Assembly (NCBI RefSeq): GCF_001509795.1
Contig: NZ_LLZN01000067.1
Span: forward strand, 1 to 64,000
Reading direction: 5' to 3'
Length of the DNA: 64,000 bases
Source: Streptomyces sp. NRRL WC-3605
Lineage (GTDB): Bacteria; Actinomycetota; Actinomycetes; Streptomycetales; Streptomycetaceae
A program made the position numbers and the translations under genes. Shown here in pieces: positions 8,523-18,981 of the stretch; positions within the stretch are counted from its first letter, which is position 1; every line of letters starts with the position of its first letter. The notes beneath the pieces were generated by a model. The model saw nothing but the letters and a program-made list of their open reading frames with translations, searched no databases and had not been told where the DNA came from.

Positions 8523-9287
8523 ATGTCCGACGAATCGCGTCCCTCGCCCCCGCAAGAGCGCGCCGGCACCCGCACGGCCGTCGTGATCCCGGCCGCCGGA
8601 CGGGGCGTGCGCCTCGGTCCCGGCGCCCCCAAGGCGCTGCGCGCGCTGAACGGCACGCCCATGCTCATCCACGCCGTCCGCGCCATGGCGGCCTCGCGTT
8701 CCGTCTCCCTGGTGGTCGTCGTGGCCCCGCCCGAGGGAGCCGCCGAGGTCAAGAGCCTGCTCGACGTGCACGCGCTCCCCGAGCGGACCGACTTCCTGGT
8801 CGTGCCGGGCGGCGAGTCCCGGCAGGAGTCCGTCCGGCTCGGCCTGGACGCGCTGCCGCCGGACCACGACATCGTCCTGGTGCACGACGCGGCCCGCCCG
8901 CTGGTCCCCGTCGACACCGTGGACGCCGTCATCGAGGCCGTCCGTGACGGCGCGCCGGCCGTCGTGCCCGCCCTGCCGCTCGCCGACACGGTCAAGGAGG
9001 TCGAGCCCGCCGAGGTGCCCGGCACCCCCGAACCGGTGGTGGCCACCCCGTCGCGTGCCCGGCTTCGCGCGGTGCAGACCCCGCAGGGCTTCGACCGCGC
9101 CACCCTGGTCCGCGCGCACGAGACCGTGACCGAGGACGTCACCGACGACGCGAGCATGGTCGAGCGGCTCGGCCTGACCGTCGTGGTCGTACCCGGCCAC
9201 GAGGAGGCCTTCAAGGTCACCCGGCCCCTGGACCTGGTGCTCGCCGAGGCGGTCCTGGCCCGCAGGAGGCTCAACGATGGCTTCTGA
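8523..9287 (+). CDS. ispD: 2-C-methyl-D-erythritol 4-phosphate cytidylyltransferase
   Basis: IspD, 254 aa, couples CTP to MEP to give CDP-ME in the non-mevalonate isoprenoid pathway. The nucleotide-binding N-terminus [11 protein letters not shown] with the catalytic Arg, the PKAL Lys, and VHDAARPLV are all present. The first 20 residues form a short Ser/Pro-rich extension. The stop overlaps the ispF start by 11 bp, so the pair is co-translated, as commonly found. Confidence 0.95.
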   Translation: MSDESRPSPPQERAGTRTAVVIPAAGRGVRLGPGAPKALRALNGTPMLIHAVRAMAASRSVSLVVVVAPPEGAAEVKSLLDVHALPERTDFLVVPGGESRQESVRLGLDALPPDHDIVLVHDAARPLVPVDTVDAVIEAVRDGAPAVVPALPLADTVKEVEPAEVPGTPEPVVATPSRARLRAVQTPQGFDRATLVRAHETVTEDVTDDASMVERLGLTVVVVPGHEEAFKVTRPLDLVLAEAVLARRRLNDGF

Positions 9288-9780
9288 GACGTTCCCGCTG
9301 CCCCAGGTCGGCATCGGCACCGACATCCACGCCTTCGAGGACGGCCGCGAACTGTGGTGCGCCGGCCTGAAGTGGGAGGGCGAGGGACCCGGACTCGCGG
9401 GTCACTCCGACGCGGACGTCGTCGCCCACGCCGCCTGCAACGCGCTGTTCTCGGCGGCCGGGCTCGGCGACCTCGGACAGCACTTCGGCACCGGGCGCCC
9501 CGAGTGGTCGGGGGCGCCGGGGACCGTCCTGCTGACGGAGGCCGCCCGGATCGTGCGCGAGGCCGGCTTCCGGATCGGCAACATCGCCGTGCAGGTCGTC
9601 GGCCCCCGCCCGAAGATCGGCAAGCGGCGCGACGAGGCCCAGAAGGTCCTCTCCGAGGCGGCGGGCGCACCGGTGTCGGTGTCGGGCGCGACCACGGACG
9701 GCCTGGGCTTCCCCGGCCGGGGCGAGGGCCTGATGGCCGTGGCGACGGCGCTGGTCGTGCGGGTCGCCGGGGACGGCTGA
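9277..9780 (+). CDS. ispF: 2-C-methyl-D-erythritol 2,4-cyclodiphosphate synthase
   Basis: IspF, 167 aa, a trimeric metal enzyme that cyclises CDP-ME 2-phosphate to MEcPP. The metal-binding DxH (GTDIHAFE) and [11 protein letters not shown] are present, as are [10 protein letters not shown] and the C-terminal [13 protein letters not shown]. The SD AGGAGG is located inside the end of ispD. The length is normal. Confidence 0.95.
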   Translation: MASETFPLPQVGIGTDIHAFEDGRELWCAGLKWEGEGPGLAGHSDADVVAHAACNALFSAAGLGDLGQHFGTGRPEWSGAPGTVLLTEAARIVREAGFRIGNIAVQVVGPRPKIGKRRDEAQKVLSEAAGAPVSVSGATTDGLGFPGRGEGLMAVATALVVRVAGDG

Positions 9781-9858
9781 CGGCGGCGGCGGCGCGGGAC
9801 GGCGGCGAATCGCCGCCAAGGCACCGGGCAGTGGGATCGGCCCACTACCCTAGGTGTC

Positions 9859-11256
9859 GTGACTATTCGGCTGTACGACACCAGCGCCCGGCAGATCCGT
9901 GACTTCACCCCGCTCACGCCGGGCTGTGTCTCGATCTACCTCTGTGGCGCCACCGTGCAGGCCGCGCCGCACATCGGGCACATCCGCTCCGGTCTCAACT
10001 TCGACATCATGCGCCGCTGGTTCGCGTACCGCGGCTACGACGTGACGTTCATCAGGAACGTCACGGACATCGACGACAAGATCATCACCAAGTCCGTGGA
10101 ACAGGGCCGCCCCTGGTGGTCCATCGGCTACGAGAACGAGCGCGCCTTCACCGACGGCTACACCGCCCTCGGCTGCCTCCCGCCGACGTACGAGCCGCGC
10201 GCCACCGGCCACATCACCGAGATGGTCGAGATGATGCGCGGCCTCATGGAGCGCGGGCACGCCTACGAGGCCGACGGCAGCGTCTACTTCGACGTCCGCT
10301 CCTGGCCCTCCTACCTGGAGCTGTCCCGGCAGGACCTCGACGAGATGCGCCAGCCCACCGAGGAGGGCATCACCGGCAAGCGGGACCCGCGCGACTTCGC
10401 GATGTGGAAGGCCGCCAAGCCCGGTGAGCCCGACTGGGAGACGCCGTGGGGCCGGGGCCGCCCCGGCTGGCACCTGGAGTGCTCGGCGATGGCCCACAAG
10501 TACCTGGGCTCCGCCTTCGACATCCACGGCGGCGGACTCGACCTGATCTTCCCGCACCACGAGAACGAGATCGCCCAGGCCAAGGCCTACGGCGACGAGT
10601 TCGCCGGGTACTGGGTGCACAACGCCTGGGTCACCATGAGCGGCGAGAAGATGTCGAAGTCCCTCGGCAACAGCGTGCTGGTGTCCGAGATGGTCAAGCA
10701 GTGGCGCCCGATCGTCCTGCGCTACTACCTGGGCACCCCGCACTACCGCTCGACCATCGAGTACAGCGAGGAGGCCCTGCGCGAGGCCGAGTCGGCGTTC
10801 GCCCGGATCGAGGGCTTCGTGCAGCGCGTCGTGGAGAAGGCCGGCGTCGTCGAGCCGTCCGCCGACGTGCCGCCCGCCTTCGCCGAGGCGATGGACGACG
10901 ACCTCGGCGTCCCGCAGGCGCTGGCGGTCGTGCACACGACGGTCCGGCAGGGCAACAGCGCGCTGGCCGCCGACGACAAGGAGGCCGCCGTGGCGCGCCT
11001 CGCCGAGGTGCGGGCCATGCTCGGCGTGCTGGGCCTCGACCCGCTCGACGCGCACTGGGCCGGGGAGACCGACCGCGGCGAGGACCTGCACGGCGTGGTG
11101 GACACCCTCGTCCGGATGGTCCTCGACCAGCGCGAGGCGGCCCGCTCCCGCAAGGACTGGGCGACCGCGGACGCCATCCGCGACCAGCTCAACCAGTCCG
11201 GGCTCGCCATCGAGGACGGCCCGCAGGGTCCGCGCTGGAGCCTCGGCCCGCGCTGA
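9859..11256 (+). CDS. cysS: cysteinyl-tRNA synthetase
   Basis: Class I aminoacyl-tRNA synthetase charging tRNA-Cys, 465 aa. The active-site zinc Cys lies in LCGATV, the HIGH motif is PHIGHI, the remaining zinc ligands are in WHLECSAMA and HHENE, and the KMSKS loop is KMSKSLGN. The C-terminal DALR/anticodon region is complete. The start is GTG at 9859 with a weak SD. It is followed by rlmB, a conserved Streptomyces pair. Confidence 0.96.
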   Translation: MTIRLYDTSARQIRDFTPLTPGCVSIYLCGATVQAAPHIGHIRSGLNFDIMRRWFAYRGYDVTFIRNVTDIDDKIITKSVEQGRPWWSIGYENERAFTDGYTALGCLPPTYEPRATGHITEMVEMMRGLMERGHAYEADGSVYFDVRSWPSYLELSRQDLDEMRQPTEEGITGKRDPRDFAMWKAAKPGEPDWETPWGRGRPGWHLECSAMAHKYLGSAFDIHGGGLDLIFPHHENEIAQAKAYGDEFAGYWVHNAWVTMSGEKMSKSLGNSVLVSEMVKQWRPIVLRYYLGTPHYRSTIEYSEEALREAESAFARIEGFVQRVVEKAGVVEPSADVPPAFAEAMDDDLGVPQALAVVHTTVRQGNSALAADDKEAAVARLAEVRAMLGVLGLDPLDAHWAGETDRGEDLHGVVDTLVRMVLDQREAARSRKDWATADAIRDQLNQSGLAIEDGPQGPRWSLGPR

Positions 11257-11282
11257 CCGGACCGGCTCCCGGGAAGATCGAT

Positions 11283-11310
11283 TGTGCCGCCCGGCCCTCC
11301 GGGCGGCACA
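11283..11310. terminator. GC hairpin between cysS and rlmB
   Basis: TGTGCCGCCCGG and its exact complement form a 12-bp stem with a CCCT loop. There is no T-tract, so it may act as an mRNA processing or attenuation structure within the cysS-rlmB unit. Confidence 0.6.
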
Positions 11311-11355
11311 CTGCACAGTACGTACTTTCGAACGCTCACGACAGACAGGTAGGTC

Positions 11356-12297
11356 ATGGCCGCGAACAACCGCCGCATGTCCGGCAAGAAGGGCGCGCAG
11401 GTCGGCAGTGGCGGCCAGCGACGCAAGGCTCTCGAAGGCCGGGGTCCGACGCCGCCCGCCGAGATGCGCAAGGGGCACAAGAAGAACCGCGTCGCCAACG
11501 CCAAGGCGAAGCAGGCCGTACGCCGTCCCGTGCCGCGCGGCCGCGGCGGCAGGAGCACCTCGGAGCTGGTCGTCGGCCGCAACCCGGTCGTCGAGGCGCT
11601 GCGCGAGGGCGTGCCCGCCAGCACCCTCTATGTGCAGCAGTTCATCGACAACGACGAGCGCGTCCGCGAGGCCCTCCAGCTCGCCGCCGAGCGCGGCGGC
11701 ATCAACCTCATGGAGGCCCCGCGCCCCGAGCTGGACCGCATGACGAACGGCCTGAACCACCAGGGCCTCGTCCTGCAGGTCCCGCCGTACGAGTACGCGC
11801 ACCCCGAGGACCTGGCGGGCGCCGCCGCCGACGCCGGCGAGGACCCGCTCGTCGTCGCCCTCGACGGCGTGACCGACCCGCGCAACCTGGGCGCTGTCGT
11901 GCGCTCGGTCTCCGCGTTCGGCGGTCACGGCGTGGTCGTGCCCGAGCGGCGCGCGGCGGGCATGACGGCCGGTGCCTGGAAGACGTCCGCGGGTACGGCG
12001 GCCCGGACGCCGGTCGCCCGGGCGACGAACCTGACCCGGGCGCTGGAGGCGTACAAGAAGGCGGGCCTCGTGGTCGTCGGTCTCGCGGCCGACGGGGAGG
12101 CCGAGCTCGGTGACGTGGAGGCCCTGGGCGGCCCGGTCGTCATCGTCGTCGGCAGCGAGGGCAAGGGCCTGTCGCGCCTGGTCGGCGAGACCTGCGACGT
12201 CCGGGTGCGCATCCCGATGCCCGGTGGCGCGGAGTCCCTCAACGCCGGTGTGGCGGCGGGGATCGTGCTGTACGAGGCGGCCCGCCGGCGCCGCTGA
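11356..12297 (+). CDS. rlmB: 23S rRNA 2'-O-methyltransferase RlmB-like (SpoU family)
   Basis: SPOUT-class rRNA methyltransferase, 313 aa, predicted to methylate a 23S rRNA guanosine ribose (G2251 type). After a basic 70-residue N-terminal tail come the substrate-binding domain ([14 protein letters not shown]) and the three SpoU motifs: [27 protein letters not shown] and [18 protein letters not shown]. The deep trefoil-knot region is intact. The Lys/Arg-rich tail is typical of the actinobacterial form. Related SpoU enzymes can confer thiostrepton resistance, but nothing here specifies that. Confidence 0.92.
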   Translation: MAANNRRMSGKKGAQVGSGGQRRKALEGRGPTPPAEMRKGHKKNRVANAKAKQAVRRPVPRGRGGRSTSELVVGRNPVVEALREGVPASTLYVQQFIDNDERVREALQLAAERGGINLMEAPRPELDRMTNGLNHQGLVLQVPPYEYAHPEDLAGAAADAGEDPLVVALDGVTDPRNLGAVVRSVSAFGGHGVVVPERRAAGMTAGAWKTSAGTAARTPVARATNLTRALEAYKKAGLVVVGLAADGEAELGDVEALGGPVVIVVGSEGKGLSRLVGETCDVRVRIPMPGGAESLNAGVAAGIVLYEAARRRR

Positions 12298-12425
12298 ACA
12301 CCTGTCCGTGGGGTCACCCGTGCGGGCTAATTACGGTGACAGTGGTGCGACCTGCGCATCCTTGACGGGGTCCGGACAGATCGGGCCGGTCAAGGCAGTG
12401 TCCTAACCTCGCGTCACTCGGTTAG

Positions 12426-14075
12426 TTGAGTGTGGACACCAGAACACCCCGCACTCCCACGGGGGACCGCTCGTCGGGATACGACGACGCTCCCGCGCTG
12501 AGCATGGTGAAGGTGCCGAGCGATCCGGCGCAGATCATCGTCAATCACGCGAGCTTCCGCGTGCTGCTGGGCGCGTCCACCGGGCGCCCCACGTCCCAGC
12601 GGATCGCACGGCACCTGAGCGCCACCCGGGACCCCGCCCGCGTGCCCGCCGCCGACGCCGCGGGCGCGGCGTCCGGCGCCCGGCGCCGGGTGTCCGTCTG
12701 GAACGGCATGTCGGCGCCCGACGACACCGGCGCCCACCGCCTCCTCCAGGCCGCCCGGGACGGCAGCGTCCGGCACGGCGACGAGCCGGACCCCTACGGG
12801 GGCGGCACCCAGGTCATCCCGCGCGTCGACGTCGGCTACGCCGGCGGCTACGGCGACGACGGCTACGACGACGATCTGACCCGGACCGTCGAGACCCCGA
12901 TCGTGGGCGCGCAGCGCACGCACGACGAGTCCCTGGAGACCCGTCTGCTGCCCCACATGCGCACGGTCGAGAGCGCGTACGACGAGGAATACGCGTACTC
13001 CGCCGACGACTTCGGGCCGCACGACGAGGACGGCGAGCCGGAGGACGGCACCGAGGCGGCGCCCAAGCGCTCCGGCGACGACCCCGCCCGGCACGCGTAC
13101 TACCCCGGACGCCGGATGAACCTCGGCGTCGTCCTGCTCCCGCTGCGTGTCTTCCTCGGCTTCATCTCCATCTACGCCGGCATGGGCAAGCTGTGCGACC
13201 CCGTCTACTTCGACGGCGGCAAGCGCGGCTCCATGGTGACCTGGCTCAACACCCTGCACCCATGGGAAGTCGCCGAGCCGCTGCGCCAGTTCGCGCTCGC
13301 GCACCCGGTCGGCTCCGGCCTCGTGATCGCCTTCTTCCAGGTCATCGTGGGCGTCCTCACGGTCCTGGGCTGCTGGCAGCGGGTCGCGGCGGTCGTCGGC
13401 GCGCTGCTGTCCGCCGCGCTGCTGGTCACCGTCAGCTGGAAGAGCGTCCCCGCCTACGACGCGCCCGACATCATCTACCTCGCCGCCTGGTCCCCGCTGA
13501 TCATCGCCGGCGCGCCCGTCTACTCCATCGACGGACGTCTCGCGGGCATGGCCTGGCGCCGGCTCGGCCCGCGCTCCGACATCTGGGAGCTGCGGCAGTA
13601 CGTGCTGCGCCGCGGCGCCCTGATCACGGCGCTCGTCACCGGGCTGACCCTGCTCGTCGGCTCCCTGCTCGGCGGTGCCGTCCGGGACGCCGACCGTGTG
13701 GTGGTGCCCGGCCCGGGCGAGGCCCCGCGCAACGAACTGCCCGGCTCGCCCCTGCCGCAGGAGCCCCACAAGCGGCACCGGAAGACGCCGTCGGCCTCCA
13801 ACTCGCCGACGCAGGGCGCCACCTCGGGCTCCGCGTCCCCGTCCGGCGCGGCGAGCGCTCCGGGCGCCACCCGGGACGCCGGCTCGACCGGGGTCGGGAC
13901 GCCCAGCCAGACGCAGGGGACGGCCGGGCAGGCGCCGCCCCAGCAGTCGTCGCCGACCGACCAGGAGCCCAGCACCACCGACCCGACGTCCGGCGGCCCG
14001 ACCTCCGGCGGCGGCTCCACGGGCGGCGGCTCCGAGCCGGACCGGCCCGGCCTGGTGGGCGGACTGCTGGGATAG
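12426..14075 (+). CDS. DoxX-family integral membrane protein
   Basis: 549-aa protein. Residues 1-225 are a soluble acidic, Tyr/Asp-rich region (VPAADAAGAASGARRR, DYDDDL-type segments). Residues about 230-430 contain a DoxX-like four-helix membrane core (LLPLRVFLGFISIYAGMGKL, GLVIAFFQVIVGVLTVLGC, AALLSAALLVTVSW-type helices). A further TM helix lies near 400, and the C-terminal 130 residues are Pro/Ser/Gly/Thr low complexity and presumably outside. DoxX-like proteins are linked to redox and thiol stress. The function here is unproven. The start may be TTG 12426 or GTG 12432; neither has a good SD. Confidence 0.85.
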   Translation: MSVDTRTPRTPTGDRSSGYDDAPALSMVKVPSDPAQIIVNHASFRVLLGASTGRPTSQRIARHLSATRDPARVPAADAAGAASGARRRVSVWNGMSAPDDTGAHRLLQAARDGSVRHGDEPDPYGGGTQVIPRVDVGYAGGYGDDGYDDDLTRTVETPIVGAQRTHDESLETRLLPHMRTVESAYDEEYAYSADDFGPHDEDGEPEDGTEAAPKRSGDDPARHAYYPGRRMNLGVVLLPLRVFLGFISIYAGMGKLCDPVYFDGGKRGSMVTWLNTLHPWEVAEPLRQFALAHPVGSGLVIAFFQVIVGVLTVLGCWQRVAAVVGALLSAALLVTVSWKSVPAYDAPDIIYLAAWSPLIIAGAPVYSIDGRLAGMAWRRLGPRSDIWELRQYVLRRGALITALVTGLTLLVGSLLGGAVRDADRVVVPGPGEAPRNELPGSPLPQEPHKRHRKTPSASNSPTQGATSGSASPSGAASAPGATRDAGSTGVGTPSQTQGTAGQAPPQQSSPTDQEPSTTDPTSGGPTSGGGSTGGGSEPDRPGLVGGLLG

Positions 14076-14092
14076 CCGGCACCGCAGGACGC

Positions 14093-14131
14093 CGAAGGGG
14101 CCCCGGACATCTCGTGTCCGGGGCCCCTTCG
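14093..14131. terminator. bidirectional terminator
   Basis: Near-perfect stem CGAAGGGGCCCCGGACA / TGTCCGGGGCCCCTTCG with a 5-nt loop between two convergent genes. Confidence 0.9.
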
Positions 14132-14167
14132 CCCGTGTGGGGCCGTCGTACGGCCGCCGGGGGGCGC

Positions 14168-14899
14168 TCAGCGGCCCAGCGCCGACAGTTCCTTCGCGGC
14201 CTCCGTGAGGTCCTTCGCGGTGTCGATGGCCCTCCAATAGGCGCCCTGCGGGATCGGGAAGCCGTACAGGCGCCGTTCGCGGGCGAGATGGGGGAACGTG
14301 GTGCGCTCGTGGTCGCCGCGTTCGGGCAGCAGGCCGGCGAAGGCGGGGGAGAAGACGTAGACGCCCGCGTTGATCTCGAAGGTCGACGGCGGGGCCTCGA
14401 TGAAGTCCGTGATGTGCCCGAAGCCGTCCGTCTTCACGGCGCCCCAGGGGATACGCGGCCGCGCGAGGGCGAGGGTGGCGACGGCGTCACGCTCGGCGTG
14501 GAAGTCGGCCATGTCGCGCAGCGAGAAACGCGTCCAGATGTCGCCGTTGGTGGCGTACCAGGGCTGGTCGGGGTGCGGGAGGTGGCCGGCGGCGTACTTC
14601 AGACCGCCGCCGCGGCCGAGGGGCTCGGTCTCGACGACGGTCGTGACGCGCACCGGCAGGTCGGCGGACTTCAGCCAGTCCTGCAGCACCTCCGCGAGAT
14701 GCCCGCAGCTGATCACGACGTCCGTCACGCCTTCCTCGGCGAGCCAGACGAGCTGATGGCCGATGATCGGCGTCCCCGTGCCGGGGATCTCGACCATCGG
14801 CTTGGGCCGGTCGTCGGTGTACGGGCGCAGCCGGGTGCCCTGGCCACCGGCCAGGACGACGGCTTGAACGGGGCGGGACGCGGCGTTCGGATCGGTCAT
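14168..14899 (-). CDS. sugar-phosphate nucleotidyltransferase
   Basis: 243-aa NTP_transferase-family protein (mannose-1-phosphate guanylyltransferase or glucose-1-phosphate uridylyl/thymidylyltransferase type). The GxGxRLRP signature is LAGGQGTRLRPYTDDRPKPM, and the Asp of TNGDIWT is the expected metal ligand. It lacks the C-terminal left-handed beta-helix of longer GMPPs. The sugar and nucleotide cannot be assigned from sequence alone. It stands alone, convergent with the DoxX gene. Confidence 0.85.
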   Translation of the reverse strand: MTDPNAASRPVQAVVLAGGQGTRLRPYTDDRPKPMVEIPGTGTPIIGHQLVWLAEEGVTDVVISCGHLAEVLQDWLKSADLPVRVTTVVETEPLGRGGGLKYAAGHLPHPDQPWYATNGDIWTRFSLRDMADFHAERDAVATLALARPRIPWGAVKTDGFGHITDFIEAPPSTFEINAGVYVFSPAFAGLLPERGDHERTTFPHLARERRLYGFPIPQGAYWRAIDTAKDLTEAAKELSALGR

Positions 14900-15013
14900 G
14901 ACCGCACTGTACGCGGCGCCCCGCTCCCGGCACGCGCGGGAAACCGTCCCGCCATCGGCCGTAACCGTCCGGAAGCGCGCGGGTGCCTCCGTGGAGGCAC
15001 CCGGTCGGCGTGA

Positions 15014-15472
15014 TCAGCGGTGAGCGGCCGCCACCCCCGACGCGAACGCGGTGTCGCAGACGGGCCGGGCGAACGACTGCGCGCGGTTCGGTCCGTACGC
15101 GCGGACCGCGGCGCGGCCGAGGGCGCGGGCGATGGACGCGCAGTGCCGGCCCAGCGACGGACGCTCGTCGACCGCCTGCTGGAGATGGGTCAGGGCGATC
15201 CCGGGGTTCTTCTCCTGCAGTTCGGTCAGCAGCCGGTCGCGCAGCACGTCCTGCGGAGCGCGCGGGGCGGCGTTCTTCGCACCGCCGACGCTCGTGACGT
15301 CGGTCGCCGTGAGCACCGAGTCCGAGGAGTTCCCCGACCAGTTGACCCGGGTGACCGCGAGTGTCCCGGAGAGCACCAGGACGACGGGCAGGACGAGGGC
15401 GAGAGTGCGGCCGAGCTGGCGGGCGGGGCCCCGGTGGCCGCGTCGTGTCTGTTGGGTGGTGGAGTGCTTCAC
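15014..15472 (-). CDS. single-pass membrane small protein
   Basis: 152 aa from a GTG start. A basic cytoplasmic N-terminus (RRGHRGPARQLGR) is followed by one TM helix (LALVLPVVLVLSGTLAV) and an extracytoplasmic helical domain of about 100 residues with two cysteines (GRHCAS and RPVCDT) that could form a disulphide. I do not recognise the family. It resembles conserved Streptomyces hypothetical proteins in this position near msiK. Confidence 0.75.
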   Translation of the reverse strand: MKHSTTQQTRRGHRGPARQLGRTLALVLPVVLVLSGTLAVTRVNWSGNSSDSVLTATDVTSVGGAKNAAPRAPQDVLRDRLLTELQEKNPGIALTHLQQAVDERPSLGRHCASIARALGRAAVRAYGPNRAQSFARPVCDTAFASGVAAAHR

Positions 15473-15613
15473 GCGAGTGAGGGTAGCGTTCAGTGCGGAT
15501 ATGGCGACATTTAGTCACCGGTTCGAGGGACGGGCAGTCCCCTTTCGTGGGTTGCGTGTTGACGCACACCATTCGAAATGACCGGTATGCCGGGGTATTT
15601 GTCGACATGGAAA

Positions 15614-15641
15614 AGGGCCCCGCAGGGATCTGCGGGGCCCT
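15614..15641 (-). terminator. terminator of the msiK-type gene
   Basis: AGGGCCCCGCAG / CTGCGGGGCCCT stem with a short loop. On the minus strand it is followed by TTTTCC, a canonical intrinsic terminator downstream of the ABC ATPase. Confidence 0.85.
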
Positions 15642-15681
15642 CCTCGTTTCAACGCGGGTGCCTCACCCGGTGATCGCCGTC

Positions 15682-16773
<1,092 letters not shown>

Positions 16774-16832
16774 GGTGAATGGGCCCCCTTCTACCGGCAG
16801 GAACGTGCCGGACGATCCGTTGTAGGAAGGTG

Positions 16833-16848
16833 GTTGGTGTAGTCCACA
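16833..16848. promoter_or_regulatory. dre-like DasR operator upstream of msiK
   Basis: The core TGGTGTAGTCCA (16835-16846) matches the DasR consensus TGGTCTAGACCA at 10 of 12 positions. It overlaps an imperfect palindrome AGTCCACATGTGCGGACT (16841-16858). DasR is the GlcNAc-responsive repressor of Streptomyces. Confidence 0.55.
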
Positions 16849-16988
16849 TGTGCGGACTGGCACTGGACGCTACCTGGCGTTCGCCTGGTCTGTCATTACA
16901 TGGAGCATGTGAACTTCGCGGAAATTTTCGACGGAACCGGCCGCTGAGGTGGGTACACTGCACGGGCGCGTGCGTACACCGCGCGCAT

Positions 16989-17063
16989 GCCTCCTTAGCT
17001 CAGTTGGTCCAGAGCGGCTGTCTTGTAAACAGCAGGTCGTCGGTTCGAATCCGACAGGGGGCT
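16989..17063 (+). tRNA. tRNA-Thr (anticodon TGT)
   Basis: 75-nt cloverleaf. The acceptor stem is GCCTCCT/AGGGGGC (one G-U), the anticodon loop CTTGTAA carries TGT, and the T-arm is GTCGG-TTCGAAT-CCGAC. CCA is not encoded. It stands at the border of the exported-protein island. Confidence 0.95.
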
Positions 17064-17253
17064 CCCGGCGACTGCGGGGCGGCGACTCGAAAGAGGCCGC
17101 CCCGCACGTGTTTTCCCGTTCCCTTTCACACCCCCATGTCCCCTCAGGAACACGGGACATGCCCCGTCATGGAATAGGCTCGCTACTGCTAGTGTTCACG
17201 TAGTCACAGTGGGCAATCAGCCTCAGCTCCATGTAATGAAATCCGAGGGTTCC

Positions 17254-17490
17254 ATGCGCAAGCTCCACCAGGTCATGATCGCCGCTGCCGCCGCCGGCGG
17301 GCTCACCGCCATCGGTGCCGGTACGAGCGTCGCCCACGACGCCACGCCGACCGTGACGGACATGTACCGCCCGTACCAGGAGTGCAGCCCGCAGACCGTG
17401 GCCGCCACCGACGTCCCGGTCGCCGTGCTCGGCCTCTCCGAGACCTTCGACACCACCTGCGGTCAGTTCAACAACGCCTTCACCCGCTGA
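17254..17490 (+). CDS. small exported protein, RPYQECSPQ family (short form)
   Basis: 78 aa. The ATG at 17254 (SD GAGGG) was chosen because it gives the MRKLHQ signal peptide shared by neighbours. The signal peptide ends near residue 27. The mature 50-residue protein has two cysteines (44 and 69) around RPYQECSPQ and VPVAVLG. The same module, with both cysteines, forms the C-terminus of the gene at 20400-20900, so the two are paralogues. No known family recognised. The spacing of Cys, hydrophobic VxVAVL and Cys is faintly rodlin-like, which I regard as weak. Confidence 0.8.
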   Translation: MRKLHQVMIAAAAAGGLTAIGAGTSVAHDATPTVTDMYRPYQECSPQTVAATDVPVAVLGLSETFDTTCGQFNNAFTR

Positions 17491-17511
17491 CGGTCGGCGA
17501 AGTCGTGCGCG

Positions 17512-17581
17512 ACGCCTTCCGCGGGCCCCTTCGGAGTCACCCCCGAGGGGGCCCGTTCCCGCGCGGCCCTCGGGAAGGCGT
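17512..17581 (+). terminator. nested GC hairpins after the first island gene
   Basis: An outer stem ACGCCTTCC / GGAAGGCGT encloses an inner stem CGGGCCCC / GGGGCCCG. It separates the short exported-protein gene from the next one. Confidence 0.7.
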
Positions 17582-17615
17582 GTCCGGGCCCACCCCCACG
17601 AAGGAGACGCAACAC

Positions 17616-17984
17616 ATGTTCAACGGCAAGAGGATCGTGGCTGTCTCGGGGCTGCTCGGCGGCCTCGCCCTGGCCGGTATCAGCGCCGGGCAGGCCCACG
17701 CCGCGAGCCCGGCCTGCGCCCTGGACGCGCAGGGCAACATCATCTGCACGCAGACGGTCACCGGGCAGACCCCCGAGGGCGAGGACTTCGTCCTGCGGCG
17801 CAGCGTGAACTGCCAGCCGTCGCAGCCCCTCACCCTGCCCGCCCCCGGCGTCCTGTCCAACGGCAAGACCCGGATCGGCCCGCAGATCACGTGCGCCGAC
17901 ATGAACGAGCCGGCGCCCGCGGCCCCCGCCGACAGCGGTGAGCAGAACGAGGTGAGCCCGCTCATCGCCCGTCTTCTGGGCTGA
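17616..17984 (+). CDS. small exported four-cysteine protein, member 1
   Basis: 122 aa from ATG 17616 (SD AAGGAG). The Sec signal peptide MFNGKRIVAVSGLLGGLALA is cleaved near AHA. The mature protein has four cysteines in the pattern C-x7-GNIIC ... VNC ... GPQITC. The gene at 18982-19329 shows the same C-x7-GDIVC ... QDC ... GPVVEC frame and a conserved YVLQQ/FVLRR strand, so they are paralogues, probably with two disulphides. Function unknown. Followed by a strong terminator. Confidence 0.8.
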   Translation: MFNGKRIVAVSGLLGGLALAGISAGQAHAASPACALDAQGNIICTQTVTGQTPEGEDFVLRRSVNCQPSQPLTLPAPGVLSNGKTRIGPQITCADMNEPAPAAPADSGEQNEVSPLIARLLG

Positions 17985-18011
17985 GCGGACGACCGCGGTA
18001 CGAAGAAAGCA

Positions 18012-18057
18012 GCGGACGGCCGGAATCAGGGAGACCTGATCCGGCCGTCGCTTTTTT
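18012..18057 (+). terminator. intrinsic terminator
   Basis: Stem around GACGGCCGGA-TCAGG / CCTGA-TCCGGCCGTC followed by CTTTTTT. Confidence 0.92.
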
Positions 18058-18299
18058 GTGCTCCGGAACGCGCCCGGGAACGCGCCCGGAACGTGCTCGG
18101 ATCGGTTGTTCGGCAATTGGGTGAGCGTGCCTTCAGGGCCGTGACCCGGCCCCGGGGTCATGTCGTTTTCCCTTGAAGGAGAACGCCGCCGACACACCTC
18201 CCGCGACAGTGAAAGATCCCAAATTGCTACGGATTGACTGTATATGCTCACATTAAGTAGTCAACCAGGGCTTCGCGCCCGGGAAGAAAGGGTCAATCC

Positions 18300-18746
18300 A
18301 TGCGCAGGTTTCAGCGCGTCGCGGTGGTAGCCGCGGCTGTTGCGGGGCTTTCCGCCTTCGGTATCGGTGCCGGTACCGCTTTCGCCGGCGAGGGTGAGTG
18401 GGAGGGGCAGTTCGTCACCGCGGTGGCCAACTCCTCGGCCAACGCCGTCGCCATGGCCGGTGTCCCGCAGGCCGAAGAGGCCGCCGCCCCCGAGGCCGCG
18501 CCGGTGGCCGCCGAGCCGCAGGCCGCTCCGGAGGCCGCTCCGGTCGCCGCTCCCGAGGCTGCCGCTCCCGAGGCCGCCGCTCCGGAGGCCGCTCCGGAGG
18601 CCGCTCCGGAGGCCGCTCCGGAGGCCGCTCCGGTCGCCGCTCCCGAGGCTGCCGCTCCCGAGGCTGCCGCTCCCGAGGCCGCCCCGGAGGCCGCTCCCGA
18701 GGCCGCCGCCCCGGAGTACGGCTACGGCGAGTACGCCGCCAAGTAA
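18300..18746 (+). CDS. exported Pro-Glu-Ala repeat protein
   Basis: 148 aa. The signal peptide MRRFQRVAVVAAAVAGLSAF is cleaved near FAG. After a 35-residue non-repetitive head comes a 90-residue low-complexity array of PEAA/APEAAP units at near-identical codons, ending in a short Tyr/Gly tail (EYGYGEYAAK). Such acidic Pro-Ala rods usually span or decorate the cell wall. There is no sortase motif. The repeated GCTCCGGAGGCC codon units make copy-number change likely between strains. Preceded by GGGAAGAAAGGG as SD region. Confidence 0.8.
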   Translation: MRRFQRVAVVAAAVAGLSAFGIGAGTAFAGEGEWEGQFVTAVANSSANAVAMAGVPQAEEAAAPEAAPVAAEPQAAPEAAPVAAPEAAAPEAAAPEAAPEAAPEAAPEAAPVAAPEAAAPEAAAPEAAPEAAPEAAAPEYGYGEYAAK

Positions 18747-18845
18747 GCATCTCCCCGCGGGAAACCGGTGCACGAGATTCAGGGCCTCGCATCGGATTCC
18801 CCCGGTACGCCGCACGCGGTGTGCCGGTGAAACCCTCAGCGACTC

Positions 18846-18892
18846 GCAGCCCGGCCGCGCGGCAGACCCTTCGGGGTGCGCGGCCGGGCTGC
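18846..18892 (+). terminator. terminator of the PEAA-repeat gene
   Basis: Perfect 15-bp stem GCAGCCCGGCCGCGC with its complement and a 17-nt loop; no T-tract. Confidence 0.8.
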
Positions 18893-18981
18893 GGCGGTGC
18901 CGTCGCCGTGCGCGTCCGAGTTCGCGCGGGCGACGGGTTTTTCGAAACTCGACCATCTCCAGGACAAGAGGAACGCAGCAC

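Noticed and set aside
13800-14060. Possible sortase signal in the DoxX protein tail
   Set aside because: The tail is Pro/Ser/Gly/Thr-rich with no LPxTG-like motif or C-terminal hydrophobic helix.
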